From: an uncultured Bacteroidales bacterium
GTDB lineage: Bacteria > Bacteroidota > Bacteroidia > Bacteroidales > F082
Length of the DNA stretch: 64,000 nt
NCBI GenBank assembly: GCA_905234455.1
Contig: CAJOIH010000003.1
Span: forward strand, 1-64,000
Direction: 5' to 3'
Each line of letters begins with the position of its first letter. Position 1 is the stretch's first letter. The notes under the pieces were generated by a model. The model saw only the letters and a program-made list of their open reading frames with translations, was not told the origin of the DNA and did no database searches. Of this stretch, positions 29,586 to 38,319 are shown in pieces. The position numbers and the translations under genes were made by a program.

Positions 29586-30869
29586 ATGATTCCCTCCCAC
29601 CTCTTCATTAATAACAGGGCCAAGCTGGCCGCACAGCTGCCTCCGAAATCTGTCGCCATATTCACTGCCAACGAGCCCATGCCCCGCAATGGCGACCAGT
29701 TCTATCCCTTCCGTCAGCAATCCGACTTCTTCTACCTCACTGGCATCAACGAGGAGAATGCCTTCCTGCTCATTGCCCCCGACTACCCTGATGCCTCGAT
29801 GCGAGAAGTCCTTTTCATTGAGCCTTATGACGAGGTGAAGGCCACTTGGCAGGGCGAGATGCTCGACGCCCAACATGCCGCTGAGCTCTCCGGTGTAAAG
29901 ACCGTCAAAGGCAGCGACGCTTTCTGGATGACCTTGAATGATATCGCCTTGTCGGGTTATGGCGACACCCTCTTCCTCAACAGCTACGAGTATCCCAAAT
30001 ATGAATGTGCCGTTGAGACCATCCAGCAGCGCTTTGTCAAGAAGGTCCAGGCGATGTATCCCATGCACCAATACGGCCGCACTGCCCCCATCCTCAACGC
30101 CATGCGTATGGTCAAGTCGAATGAGGAGATTGCCATCACCCGGCAGGCCTGCGACATCACGGCAAAGGCTTTCCGCCGCTGTCTGGCGACGGTGAGACCC
30201 GATCAATACGAGTACGAGGTTCAGGCCGAGATAGAATACATCTTCAAGCAAAACAACGCCACAGGTCACGCTTATGCCCCCATCATCGCCGGAGGCAGGA
30301 ATGCCTGTTGCCTGCATTACTCGAAGAACCAAAGCCAGCTTCATGACGGCGACTTGTTGCTGTTCGACATCGGCTGCGAATACCTGAACTATTCGTCCGA
30401 CCTGAGCCGCACCATCCCCGTCAATGGCAAGTTCAGTCCAAGGCAAAAAGACTGCTACAACGCCGTGCTACGGGTGATGAAAGAGATTACAAAACTCTAT
30501 AAGCCAGGTCATTGCATCAACGAGATCAATGAGACCACCCATCAGTTGATGGAGCAGGAAATGATCAAGTTAGGTCTTTTCTCCGAGGAAGATGTAAAAC
30601 GTCAAAACCCCGAAAAGCCTTTGGAGCGCAAATACTTGATGCATGGAATGTCGCATCACATCGGCCTCGACGTGCATGACAGTGTAGACAAGTTCAAGCC
30701 GTTTGCACCAGGAATGATACTTACTTGTGAACCAGGAATTTATATCCGTGAAGAAGGCATAGGCATCCGTATTGAGAATGACCTTTTGGTCACCGACGGC
30801 GAGCCCGTCAACCTGTTTGCGGGGTTACCGATCGAGGTCGACGAGATTGAAGCCGCGATGCAGCGATAA
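29586..30869 (+). CDS. pepP: Aminopeptidase P-family Xaa-Pro peptidase 1
   Basis: 427 residues, cytoplasmic (no signal peptide). Removes N-terminal residues preceding proline. The N-terminal creatinase-like domain has RQQSDFFYLTGI; the M24 pita-bread domain carries metal ligands in LLFDIGCEYLNYSSDLSRT, in MSHHIGLDVHD, in LTCEPGIYI and in GIRIENDLLVT. The last 45 bases overlap the 3' end of the convergent methyltransferase gene. Confidence 0.92.
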   Translation: MIPSHLFINNRAKLAAQLPPKSVAIFTANEPMPRNGDQFYPFRQQSDFFYLTGINEENAFLLIAPDYPDASMREVLFIEPYDEVKATWQGEMLDAQHAAELSGVKTVKGSDAFWMTLNDIALSGYGDTLFLNSYEYPKYECAVETIQQRFVKKVQAMYPMHQYGRTAPILNAMRMVKSNEEIAITRQACDITAKAFRRCLATVRPDQYEYEVQAEIEYIFKQNNATGHAYAPIIAGGRNACCLHYSKNQSQLHDGDLLLFDIGCEYLNYSSDLSRTIPVNGKFSPRQKDCYNAVLRVMKEITKLYKPGHCINEINETTHQLMEQEMIKLGLFSEEDVKRQNPEKPLERKYLMHGMSHHIGLDVHDSVDKFKPFAPGMILTCEPGIYIREEGIGIRIENDLLVTDGEPVNLFAGLPIEVDEIEAAMQR

Positions 30870-32390
30870 GTCGGTAAGGAGCGGCAGCATCTCCAGGTCG
30901 CTCCGCAGCACCTTGTGGGTGTGAAACAGCTGTTGGAAGAGCCAGTTGGTCAGCGGGCTGTTCATGATTTCAACCAGTTCCTCCGCCGATAGCGGGAAGT
31001 TGTTGACCAGCACCAGCATGTTGGCGCTATTGAGGATGTAACGTTGCTCGGTGTCGCAATAGAACACCAGGTAGCTGGAGATGAAGCGGTAGATCAGCTT
31101 CACAGGCGCATTCAGTATTTTTAGGGGAGCCATCTGTTGGTATCGTGGGAAATCCCTCGGGTTGATGAACAGGGATGCCTCTTTCAATCCATCGGGCAGG
31201 ATGTCCGAGCCTCGGTACACCGGTTGGTACCCTGGCTTCCATTCGGGTGAACAGAGTTCTGTGTTGTTGCCTGTGACAATCCCTAGGGCCCATTGGGCGT
31301 GTCCTTTCAAGGTGAGATAGGGCTGGTTCAGCAATTGCTCTATGAAGGCCATCTCTTTTTCGCTGGTCCAATAGTTGAGGATGTGTTTCGGCATCGCCTT
31401 GAAGCTTTTCTGGGGCCGATGCGACCAGTTGTTGCCATCGAAGCAGGCCACTTCGTTGGTTCCATTGGAGATTCGGTTCCAGACCCAGATGGCGCATGCT
31501 GAATACATGTTGCCAAACGGCTTGCCATAGTCGTAGACTTTCAGCAGGGTCCGCTTGAGCACTGCTTTTCGGGCGTTCTCATACACGGCGATGTTGAAGA
31601 ACGACTCGGGCATCAGCATCCCGGCTTTGCCGCCTCTTTTCAACACGGAGAGAATGGCGAAGAGGAACAGCGAAGAGGTGTCGGTGCTGTGGCCTGTGCG
31701 GTACTGTTTGGCCAGGCGGGTCCTTTCGGGTTTCGGCAGTTTCTTGCCCCAAGGCGGGTTGGTGAACACCAGGTCGAACTTCAGGTTCAGCTTCGGACTC
31801 TCTTGGAGGAAGTCGGCGCACACCACGTGGGGTGCCTCGTGGCCCGTCAGTTCCTTGATGCGCCGTTGGGCGATCATGATCGCGTTGGGGTCGGTGTCGA
31901 AGCCATAGAGGTGCTGTGGCTTCACCCCCCGTTCCAGGGCTTTGACCAGGAAGTTGCCTGTGCCGCAGCAAGGGTCGAGAAACAGCTGTGAAGGGCCGAT
32001 CTCAACCCCATCCAGCATATCTTCCACGATCCTTAAGGGCGTGTAGCAGATGCCTTCCTTGTTTTTGTACGACTCCGACAGCATCTTCTCATAGCGATCC
32101 CCGATGGAGGGGTCGAACTTCTTTCTTTTGAGTTCCTTTTGGATGGTGTTGCTTACCTCGGCGATGTCGTTCCCTTCCTTTTGGAGCTTGTTGGCCCTGG
32201 CATGGAGTTTGACCTTGCCGGCATAGTGGTTACGGAAATAGTCCACGCTCTTAAGCGTGACATGATTTTGGCTATCCAGTTCCAGATAGCCCTCTCTCAC
32301 CCAATTCGAAATGGTTTCGCGGGCCACCTGAAAAAGTTTGGCGGTCTCGGTGAGTGTTGGGTTGGTAATTTTTTCTTTGAGTTTTTTCAT
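30825..32390 (-). CDS. Solitary N6-adenine DNA methyltransferase with N-terminal HTH
   Basis: 521 residues. An N-terminal helix-turn-helix-like segment (about 11-35, TLTETAKLFQVARETISNW) is followed by a helical region and a class I methyltransferase: motif I LDPCCGTGNF (138-147), FDTDP, and catalytic NPPWG (211-215), the adenine-N6 form. The C-terminal 200 residues likely form the target-recognition domain. No restriction endonuclease gene is adjacent, so it is either a solitary regulatory or protective methylase. It sits between two aminopeptidase P genes and overlaps the first by 45 bases. Confidence 0.82.
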   Translation of the reverse strand: MKKLKEKITNPTLTETAKLFQVARETISNWVREGYLELDSQNHVTLKSVDYFRNHYAGKVKLHARANKLQKEGNDIAEVSNTIQKELKRKKFDPSIGDRYEKMLSESYKNKEGICYTPLRIVEDMLDGVEIGPSQLFLDPCCGTGNFLVKALERGVKPQHLYGFDTDPNAIMIAQRRIKELTGHEAPHVVCADFLQESPKLNLKFDLVFTNPPWGKKLPKPERTRLAKQYRTGHSTDTSSLFLFAILSVLKRGGKAGMLMPESFFNIAVYENARKAVLKRTLLKVYDYGKPFGNMYSACAIWVWNRISNGTNEVACFDGNNWSHRPQKSFKAMPKHILNYWTSEKEMAFIEQLLNQPYLTLKGHAQWALGIVTGNNTELCSPEWKPGYQPVYRGSDILPDGLKEASLFINPRDFPRYQQMAPLKILNAPVKLIYRFISSYLVFYCDTEQRYILNSANMLVLVNNFPLSAEELVEIMNSPLTNWLFQQLFHTHKVLRSDLEMLPLLTDLSLHRGFNLVDLDR

Positions 32391-32398
32391 ATATTTTG

Positions 32399-32406
32399 CA
32401 AAAATA
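32399..32406 (-). promoter_or_regulatory. -7 element for the solitary methyltransferase
   Basis: CAAAAATA reads TATTTTTG and ends 8 bases from the start codon, so the leader would be nearly absent. It is separated by only 2 bases from the opposing -7 element at 32409. Confidence 0.5.
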
Positions 32407-32408
32407 CA

Positions 32409-32416
32409 TATCTTTG
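32409..32416 (+). promoter_or_regulatory. -7 element for the second aminopeptidase P gene
   Basis: TATCTTTG, 37 bases before the ATG. Being back to back with 32399-32406, the two polymerases cannot occupy both promoters at once. Confidence 0.5.
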
Positions 32417-32453
32417 CTTAAAAATTAATACAAATCTACAAAAAAATTTCAAC

Positions 32454-33875
32454 ATGTTCAATAAAGACGTTTACGCTGGCCGCAGAGCCGCGTTGAAAAA
32501 GATTCTAAATCAGGGCATTGCATTCTTTCCTGCCAACAACGAAGCCCCGTTCAATTATCCTGACAACACCTATATTTATCGTCAGGACAGCAACTTTTCC
32601 TATTATTTCGGCTTGAAACACCCCGATCTGGTGGGTGTCATCGACTTCGAGACGGGCGAGGAGATCCTCTTCGGTGTGGAGGTCACCATCGACGATGTGA
32701 TTTGGTGCGGTCCCCTACCCTCTTTGAAGGAGCAAGGCGAGTGCATCGGCATCACTGACTGCCGTGACTTCAACCGTTTTGGCGAATACCTGCAGCAGGC
32801 CATTGCCAAAGGCCGCAAGATCCACATGTTGCCCACCTATCGTGGCGACACCAAGATCCAGTGCGCCGAGTGGCTCAACTGTAATATTAACAAGGTGTCG
32901 GATTACGTCAGCTTGGAGCTCATCAAGGCTGTCATCGCCATGCGCGAGGTGAAGAGTGAGCTTGAGATTGCCGAGATGGAGCGTGCTGCCAACACGGCGT
33001 ATTACATGCACACCACAGCCATGAAGATGTGCAAACCCGGCATGGTCGAGCAGGAGATTGCCGGTGTGGTCGAGGGCCTGTCGCTTTCCGGTGGCGGTCC
33101 CGTGTCGTTTCCCGTCATTCTCAGTGTCGACGGCCAGACGCTGCACAACCACGGCCATCACAACGTGTTGAAGGAAGGCCGCATGATGGTATGTGACGCC
33201 GGTGCCGAGACCGAGAACTACTATGCCTCCGACTTCACCCGCACCACCCCTGTGGGCGGCAAGTTCAACCAGCGCCAGCGCGAGATTTACGAAATTGTCC
33301 TGAAAGCCAACATGGAAGTGGCGGCCCACACCCGTCCTCACATGCCTTACATGACCATGCATACGCTGGCCTGCCGCACTTTGATTGAGGGCTTGAGGGC
33401 AGTCGGCCTGATGAAGGGCGACGTGGACGAGGCTTTGATGAACGGTGCCCATTGGCTCTTCATGCCCCATGGCTTAGGCCACATGCTCGGCATGGATGTG
33501 CACGACATGGAAGGTCTCGGCGAGACCTACGTGGGCTACGACGACATCACACCCCGCTCCACCAAATTGGGCTTCAGCGGCTTACGTTGCGGCAAGACCT
33601 TGAAGCCGGGCTTCGTGGTCACCGATGAGCCGGGCATCTACTTCATCCCCACCCTCATCGATCTATGGAAGGCTGAAGGCAAGTTCAAGGAGTTCATCAA
33701 CTACGACAAGCTGGAGACTTACAAGGACTTTGGAGGCATCCGCATTGAGGACGACCTGCTCATCACCGAGGACGGCTGCCGTGTCTTGGGCAGACCGATC
33801 CCCAAGACCGTTGCCGAGGTCGAGGACATGTGTGCCCAAGGCCGCGAATGGATCAAGATGCCGGGACTGTATTAA
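32454..33875 (+). CDS. Aminopeptidase P-family Xaa-Pro peptidase 2
   Basis: 473-residue M24 peptidase, the longer paralogue of the gene at 29586. Metal-site sequences are VCDAGAETENYYASDFTRT, HGLGHMLGMDVHD, TDEPGIYFIP and GGIRIEDDLLIT. Compared with the first paralogue it has an extra segment near the C-terminus (LIDLWKAEGKFKEFINYDKL) typical of the Bacteroidota long form. The start MFNKDVYAGRRAAL was chosen because the open frame upstream runs through the divergent promoters and methyltransferase gene. Stop overlaps the TonB receptor stop by 4 bases. Confidence 0.9.
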   Translation: MFNKDVYAGRRAALKKILNQGIAFFPANNEAPFNYPDNTYIYRQDSNFSYYFGLKHPDLVGVIDFETGEEILFGVEVTIDDVIWCGPLPSLKEQGECIGITDCRDFNRFGEYLQQAIAKGRKIHMLPTYRGDTKIQCAEWLNCNINKVSDYVSLELIKAVIAMREVKSELEIAEMERAANTAYYMHTTAMKMCKPGMVEQEIAGVVEGLSLSGGGPVSFPVILSVDGQTLHNHGHHNVLKEGRMMVCDAGAETENYYASDFTRTTPVGGKFNQRQREIYEIVLKANMEVAAHTRPHMPYMTMHTLACRTLIEGLRAVGLMKGDVDEALMNGAHWLFMPHGLGHMLGMDVHDMEGLGETYVGYDDITPRSTKLGFSGLRCGKTLKPGFVVTDEPGIYFIPTLIDLWKAEGKFKEFINYDKLETYKDFGGIRIEDDLLITEDGCRVLGRPIPKTVAEVEDMCAQGREWIKMPGLY

Positions 33876-36319
33876 AACTCTGTAACCAGTTTCAGGTTCA
33901 CATAACGGGGGGTCAAGTAGCTATTGATCCCCCATGATCTATTATAGACGTCCTTCACCCAGGTGTACGACACGGTGTTGGAGATGTTCAACAGGTTGAA
34001 GACCTCCACGCTCACGAACATGTTCTTCACATAGTTCAGGGGGTTGCCTTTGCTGAAGCTACTGCCTTCGTTGATAAGCTGTTTCACGAAGCCGATGTCG
34101 ACGCGGCGGTAGGGCGGGTAGAACTTGCCTGGATGGTAGTATTCCGACACTGGATCGTTGACGGGCATGCCGGTGCCGAAGGTCAGGGTAAGGTTCACCT
34201 TCCATGTCGGGGCAAAGGGGATATAGTCCTGGAAGAACAGCGAGAAGCTCGCCAGTTGGTTAGATGGGCGGTAATGCCATCCGGAGGTGTCGCCTTCGAT
34301 GACCTCGCGGGTGCGCATCAGCGAGAGGCTGGCCCAGCTGTCGATACCCTTGACGAACTCGCCGTTGATCTTGAAGTCCAATCCCATGGCATAGCCTTTG
34401 GCCTTCTGGTCGGCGTAGTATCGGATACGCACGTTGTCGATATCGTAAGGGATAACGTTTTTCAAGTATTTGTAGTAGGCCTCGGAGGTAAGGATGAAGG
34501 GACGGCCCCAGGCGCGGAACTTGAAGTCGCTGCCCAGGATCACCTGATAGGACTTTTGCACATCGGCATTGGGATACAGCGATCCGTCGAGGTTTCGGAT
34601 CTCGCGGTAGAAAGGCGTTTGGTTGTAGACGCCGCCCGAGAGGCGGAACACCAGGTCGCGGCCTTCGATCTCCGGTTTGTAGGCGATGCCTGCACGGGGA
34701 CTCACGTACACTTTTTTGTTATAGCCCCAGTAGTTGGCCCGAAGTCCGCCCGTGACCACAATCTCTCCCTCGTTGCGCACGGGGAAGGACAGTGATTGCT
34801 GTAAAAAGCCATCTATATTATTGATTCCCAATAAATTATGCGATCTATGGAAAACATCTAACTGAATATCAGGTATTTGCGTTGGCATGGTACCGGGCTC
34901 GTCCATAGGATGCGGAAGGTTGTAGCCAGCCGAGTCGACCACATTCCATTCGTTGACCACGTCGTCGATGTTCTGTCGTTGGTAGCGCAGGCCCCATTTG
35001 AACACATTTTGGCCGTTGACTTTGGTGCCTTTATGGTCGAGGTTGTAGACTTGTGCGTAGAACGAGTTGCGGGCGTGGTTGAGGTAGACGCCCGTGCCCA
35101 TATTGGCGATCACGTTGCCTTGTTGTTCCGAGCCGAGGTTGGTTTCCACTTGGCCCAGCCAATACTCACCGAGGATGTCGTAGGTCTCCGTCTCATAGGC
35201 CGAGTAGGCTGAGGCGATGAACTTGAGGCTCAGGTCTTTGTTGGGTTTGAACTCGAAGGTGGCGGCGCCGAGACCGGTGGCGTAGTTGTCCAGTTCTTGA
35301 CCTTCGAAGTAGACGTCCAGGCGCAGCACTGCGTTGATCATGCCCATTTCTGCCGACGACGACTGGGGGATCAGGTAGTATTGGTTACGGGAGTAGTATC
35401 CCAGCAGGGAGAGGTCCCATTTGTCGTTGAGTTTGAAGTTGAACAGTGCCTGTGCGTCGGTGAAGTTGGGGCGATAGTTTCCTTTGGTGTCCATCATGCG
35501 GAGGACGATGGCGGTGTTTTTGTAGCGGGCGCCGACGAGGTAGCTGAAGCGGTCGTTGGCGGTGACGCCTTCCACGTGTGCTTCGGCGCCAAGCAGGCTC
35601 ATGGTGAGCGATCCGGCGGTCTCGCGGGGTTTCTTGTAGGTAACGTCGAGGACCGACGACATCTTGTCGCCATATTCCACGGCGAATCCGCCGGCAGAGA
35701 ATTCGATGTTGTTGACCAAACGCGAGTTGACGAAGGAGAGGCCTTCCTGTTGGCCTGAGCCCACGAGGAAGGGACGGTAGATCTCGATGCCGTTGACGTA
35801 GATCAGGTTCTCGTCGAAGTTGCCTCCGCGCACGGTGTATTGCGAGCTGAGTTCGTTGTTGGAAATGACGCCTGGCAGGGTTTTGATGAGGTTCTCGATG
35901 CCTCCGCCCATGGTGGGGAGAAGCGTTGCCTGTTTGGCGTCGAGGCGGGTGAGGCTGGCAGCGTCGATGGCGCGCTGGCTGATGACCACGTCGGGCAGGT
36001 CGGTGGAGATGGATTTCAGCACCATGTCGAGTTTGCGTTTCTCGCCCCGTTTGAGGCGCACTTCGACCTGTTTGGTCTCGTAGCCCACAAACGAGAAGTT
36101 AATGACCAGGGTGGTATCGCACAGCAGTTGCAGTTCGTAAGCGCCGCGGCTGTTGGTGGTCTGACCCACCAGCAGTTCAGTGACGACCACGTTGGCCATC
36201 TCGATGGGATGGCTTTGTTCATCGGTCACCTTGCCATAGACCACTGCTGTCGGCAGGTTTTGCGCTGATGCTGCAAACGACAGAAGGCATAGTATGGCAA
36301 GAGTGAGTTTGAGACGCAT
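33872..36319 (-). CDS. TonB-dependent outer-membrane receptor
   Basis: 815 residues: signal peptide (MRLKLTLAILCLLSFAASAQ), a carboxypeptidase-regulatory-like domain (about 22-105), a plug domain (about 110-220, with MGGGIENLIKTLPGV and QYTVRGGNFDENLIYVNG) and a 22-strand barrel to the C-terminus. The 14-residue upstream extension from 36361 lacks signal-peptide character before MRLK, so MRLK is preferred. No SusD-like gene, sigma/anti-sigma pair or transporter accompanies it, so the ligand is unknown. No -7 element was found just upstream. Confidence 0.9.
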   Translation of the reverse strand: MRLKLTLAILCLLSFAASAQNLPTAVVYGKVTDEQSHPIEMANVVVTELLVGQTTNSRGAYELQLLCDTTLVINFSFVGYETKQVEVRLKRGEKRKLDMVLKSISTDLPDVVISQRAIDAASLTRLDAKQATLLPTMGGGIENLIKTLPGVISNNELSSQYTVRGGNFDENLIYVNGIEIYRPFLVGSGQQEGLSFVNSRLVNNIEFSAGGFAVEYGDKMSSVLDVTYKKPRETAGSLTMSLLGAEAHVEGVTANDRFSYLVGARYKNTAIVLRMMDTKGNYRPNFTDAQALFNFKLNDKWDLSLLGYYSRNQYYLIPQSSSAEMGMINAVLRLDVYFEGQELDNYATGLGAATFEFKPNKDLSLKFIASAYSAYETETYDILGEYWLGQVETNLGSEQQGNVIANMGTGVYLNHARNSFYAQVYNLDHKGTKVNGQNVFKWGLRYQRQNIDDVVNEWNVVDSAGYNLPHPMDEPGTMPTQIPDIQLDVFHRSHNLLGINNIDGFLQQSLSFPVRNEGEIVVTGGLRANYWGYNKKVYVSPRAGIAYKPEIEGRDLVFRLSGGVYNQTPFYREIRNLDGSLYPNADVQKSYQVILGSDFKFRAWGRPFILTSEAYYKYLKNVIPYDIDNVRIRYYADQKAKGYAMGLDFKINGEFVKGIDSWASLSLMRTREVIEGDTSGWHYRPSNQLASFSLFFQDYIPFAPTWKVNLTLTFGTGMPVNDPVSEYYHPGKFYPPYRRVDIGFVKQLINEGSSFSKGNPLNYVKNMFVSVEVFNLLNISNTVSYTWVKDVYNRSWGINSYLTPRYVNLKLVTEF

Positions 36320-36358
36320 ACGAGAATAACTGAAAAACGGGCCTTTTAGTATATCTAA

Positions 36359-36390
36359 CAAAAAAAGCCGCCGTGCAGAAGCGCGGCAGC
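36359..36390 (-). terminator. Rho-independent terminator of rpmB
   Basis: On the minus strand GCTGCCG pairs with CGGCGGC (one G-U pair; plus-strand positions 36384-36390 and 36367-36373), a 10-base loop between, then seven or eight T. It lies 26 bases after the rpmB stop and before the TonB receptor start. Confidence 0.85.
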
Positions 36391-36415
36391 TGTCTTTATC
36401 TTTTGTAATCAGTGA

Positions 36416-36658
36416 TTAGCAACGGTTTAAATTGCCATCTTTGTCAGCATCCATGATAGCTTGATAGATGCCTTTCTTGTTGATGGTGCGCAGACCGGCG
36501 GCGGAAACCTTCAGCACTACCCACTCATCCCATTCCGGAACGTAGAACTTCTTGATCTTCAGATTCGGCTCAAAGGTTCTCTTAGTTCTCTTGTTGGAGT
36601 GAGAGACGTTGTTGCCGGTGATGGTCTTCTTACCTGTGATTTGACAAACTTTTGACAT
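36416..36658 (-). CDS. rpmB: 50S ribosomal protein L28
   Basis: 80 residues, complete family match: [28 protein letters not shown] and [14 protein letters not shown]28 sits at the E-site side of the large subunit. In many Bacteroidota rpmB is followed by rpmG and a small DUF4295 gene; here a terminator follows directly, so rpmG must be elsewhere. Confidence 0.97.
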   Translation of the reverse strand: MSKVCQITGKKTITGNNVSHSNKRTKRTFEPNLKIKKFYVPEWDEWVVLKVSAAGLRTINKKGIYQAIMDADKDGNLNRC

Positions 36659-36708
36659 AACTTCTATTCCTTTATTGTTAACAATTGTCTTTCTTCAAAA
36701 ACGGACTG

Positions 36709-36738
36709 CAAAAGTACAGCTTTTTTTTGAATCTGCAA
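36709..36738 (-). promoter_or_regulatory. Promoter of rpmB
   Basis: CAAAAGTA at 36709-36716 reads TACTTTTG; CAA at 36736-36738 gives TTG with a 19-base spacer. It lies just beyond the stop of the upstream MscS gene, so rpmB can be transcribed independently. Confidence 0.65.
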
Positions 36739-36746
36739 CAAAAACT

Positions 36747-37664
36747 TTAATTTTTCTGGTCCAGATGCACGTCGACTTGCGGGAACGGGAAGTGCAGGCC
36801 CTCTTGGGGCAGGGTTTTATAGACCATTTCGTTCATCTTGAAAAATACAGGCCAGTAGTCGGCCGACTTCACCCAAACTCTCAATTTGAGGTCGACTGAG
36901 CTGTTGTTCAGCTGTCCGATTTCGACAAAAGGTTCCGGGGTTTTCAGGATGCGGGCGTCGTCGTTGCATAGTTTCAGCAAGGTGGCTTTAGCCTTGTCGT
37001 AGTCGTCGCCGTAGGAGATGGACACGGTCCAGTCGATGCGTCGGGTTTCCTCTTTGGTAAAGACGGTCATGACGCCTGTCGACAGGATGCCGTTGGGGAT
37101 ATGGATGACTTTGTTGTCCATGGTCAGGACAATGGTATTGAAGATCTGTATCTCTTTCACCACGCCTTCTTGGCCTTGGGCGGAGATGAAATCGCCCACC
37201 TTGAAGGGTCGGAACAGCATGATGACCACGCCGCCGGCGAAGTTTTGCAGGGTGCCGCTCAGGGCCATACCGATGGCCAGTCCCGCCGAGGCCAGCAGTG
37301 CCACAAGCGACGAGGTGTTGACACCCAAAATACTGATAATGAATATAATCAGGATAAAATTCAGCACAAAAGAGATCAGATTCGACAGGAATTTGTGCAG
37401 TGTGGGATCGCCCCGGCGGCTCATGATGCCGTTGGCCATCCACTTTTTGGCCAATTTGATAAGCCATCGTCCGATGATGAGTACGATGATGGCGATCACC
37501 AGTTTGATGGCAAAGGGCACGAGGTACTGGCGCACCAGTTCCGGCAGCCATTCACTGACCGGGGTGGTACTCAGTTTCTCAATGGTACCGGTCACGGCGG
37601 TGATGGTGGAGTCGTTTTGGATGGTTTCGCTTACTTGTTCGGTAAGGGTGTCGTTTTCAAGCAT
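36747..37664 (-). CDS. MscS-family mechanosensitive channel
   Basis: 305 residues with three N-terminal membrane segments (about 50-70, 92-113, 118-140) and the MscS beta/alpha-beta domains. The pore helix is LLASAGLAIGMALSGTLQNF followed by the FRPFKVGDFI signature and IPNGILS. Such channels open on membrane stretch to release solutes in hypo-osmotic shock. Its acidic N-terminal tail of about 45 residues is likely periplasmic. Confidence 0.95.
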   Translation of the reverse strand: MLENDTLTEQVSETIQNDSTITAVTGTIEKLSTTPVSEWLPELVRQYLVPFAIKLVIAIIVLIIGRWLIKLAKKWMANGIMSRRGDPTLHKFLSNLISFVLNFILIIFIISILGVNTSSLVALLASAGLAIGMALSGTLQNFAGGVVIMLFRPFKVGDFISAQGQEGVVKEIQIFNTIVLTMDNKVIHIPNGILSTGVMTVFTKEETRRIDWTVSISYGDDYDKAKATLLKLCNDDARILKTPEPFVEIGQLNNSSVDLKLRVWVKSADYWPVFFKMNEMVYKTLPQEGLHFPFPQVDVHLDQKN

Positions 37665-37684
37665 GGCATTTTCGTTTGATGCTG

Positions 37685-37692
37685 CAAAGATA
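37685..37692 (-). promoter_or_regulatory. -7 element for the MscS gene
   Basis: CAAAGATA reads TATCTTTG, 20 bases upstream of the start. No -33 box is clear; the opposing -7 element is 12 bases away. Confidence 0.45.
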
Positions 37693-37704
37693 TAACATTT
37701 TTAC

Positions 37705-37712
37705 TAACTTTG
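37705..37712 (+). promoter_or_regulatory. -7 element placing initiation at the exosortase ATG
   Basis: TAACTTTG ends 4 bases before the ATG at 37717. With the usual 5-7 base distance to the start site, the transcript would begin at or inside the start codon, a leaderless mRNA. Confidence 0.5.
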
Positions 37713-37716
37713 CGGC

Positions 37717-38319
37717 ATGAAAACCACCCTTAAAGCTTACATCAACGACCCCAAGAACCGTTCGACGGTCGATGTGGGGCTGTTCATCATCCTCATTCTC
37801 AGCTTCCACTTTTTATATTTAGGTTGGAAGGCGTTGGAGTATTGGCCCATCAAGAGTTTCATCGACGAGTTGAGTCTTTGGTCGGTGAACCGGGTGTACA
37901 AGGAATCGTGTTGGGTGTTGCAGCACATCTTCGGCGTCGACATCACCACGGTGACCAGCCAGCGCATCATTGCCGCCTTGAGCAAGGAGGGCAACTTCGT
38001 CACGGTGATGATCGCCCCCGAGTGTGCCAGTCTGAAACAATGGTGCCATTGGCTGTTCCTGATGCTCATTTTCCCTGGTCCGTGGAAGCACAAGGCCTGG
38101 TACATCCCTGTCGGGTTGGTCATTGTGGAATGGACCAACGTGGTGCGCATTTGCGGCATCCTGCTCATGGAGCGGCAGTGGCCCGGCCCCAACACCTTCC
38201 ACATCGCCCACGATTACATCTTCAAGGCGTTCTTCTACCTCGTCATCTTCCTGATGTGGGTGCTTTGGGTGGAGAAATTCAAGAACAAGCAACAGAAAAC
38301 CATAGAAAAGCATGAATAA
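37717..38319 (+). CDS. Exosortase/archaeosortase-family membrane protease
   Basis: 200 residues, multi-spanning. The proposed catalytic triad of the family is visible: Cys103 in APECASLKQW, Arg144 in NVVRICGILL, and His165 (or His162) in FHIAHDY. Exosortases cleave C-terminal sorting signals of exported proteins and pass them to a further acceptor. No neighbouring protein with a PEP-CTERM-like tail was seen in this window. It overlaps the ROK gene by 8 bases, so the two are co-translated. The subfamily is not assigned. Confidence 0.75.
   Translation: MKTTLKAYINDPKNRSTVDVGLFIILILSFHFLYLGWKALEYWPIKSFIDELSLWSVNRVYKESCWVLQHIFGVDITTVTSQRIIAALSKEGNFVTVMIAPECASLKQWCHWLFLMLIFPGPWKHKAWYIPVGLVIVEWTNVVRICGILLMERQWPGPNTFHIAHDYIFKAFFYLVIFLMWVLWVEKFKNKQQKTIEKHE

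Noticed and set aside
33872-36319. Polysaccharide utilisation locus around the TonB receptor
   Set aside because: No SusD-like protein, sensor-regulator or glycoside hydrolase is adjacent; neighbours are peptidase, L28 and MscS genes.
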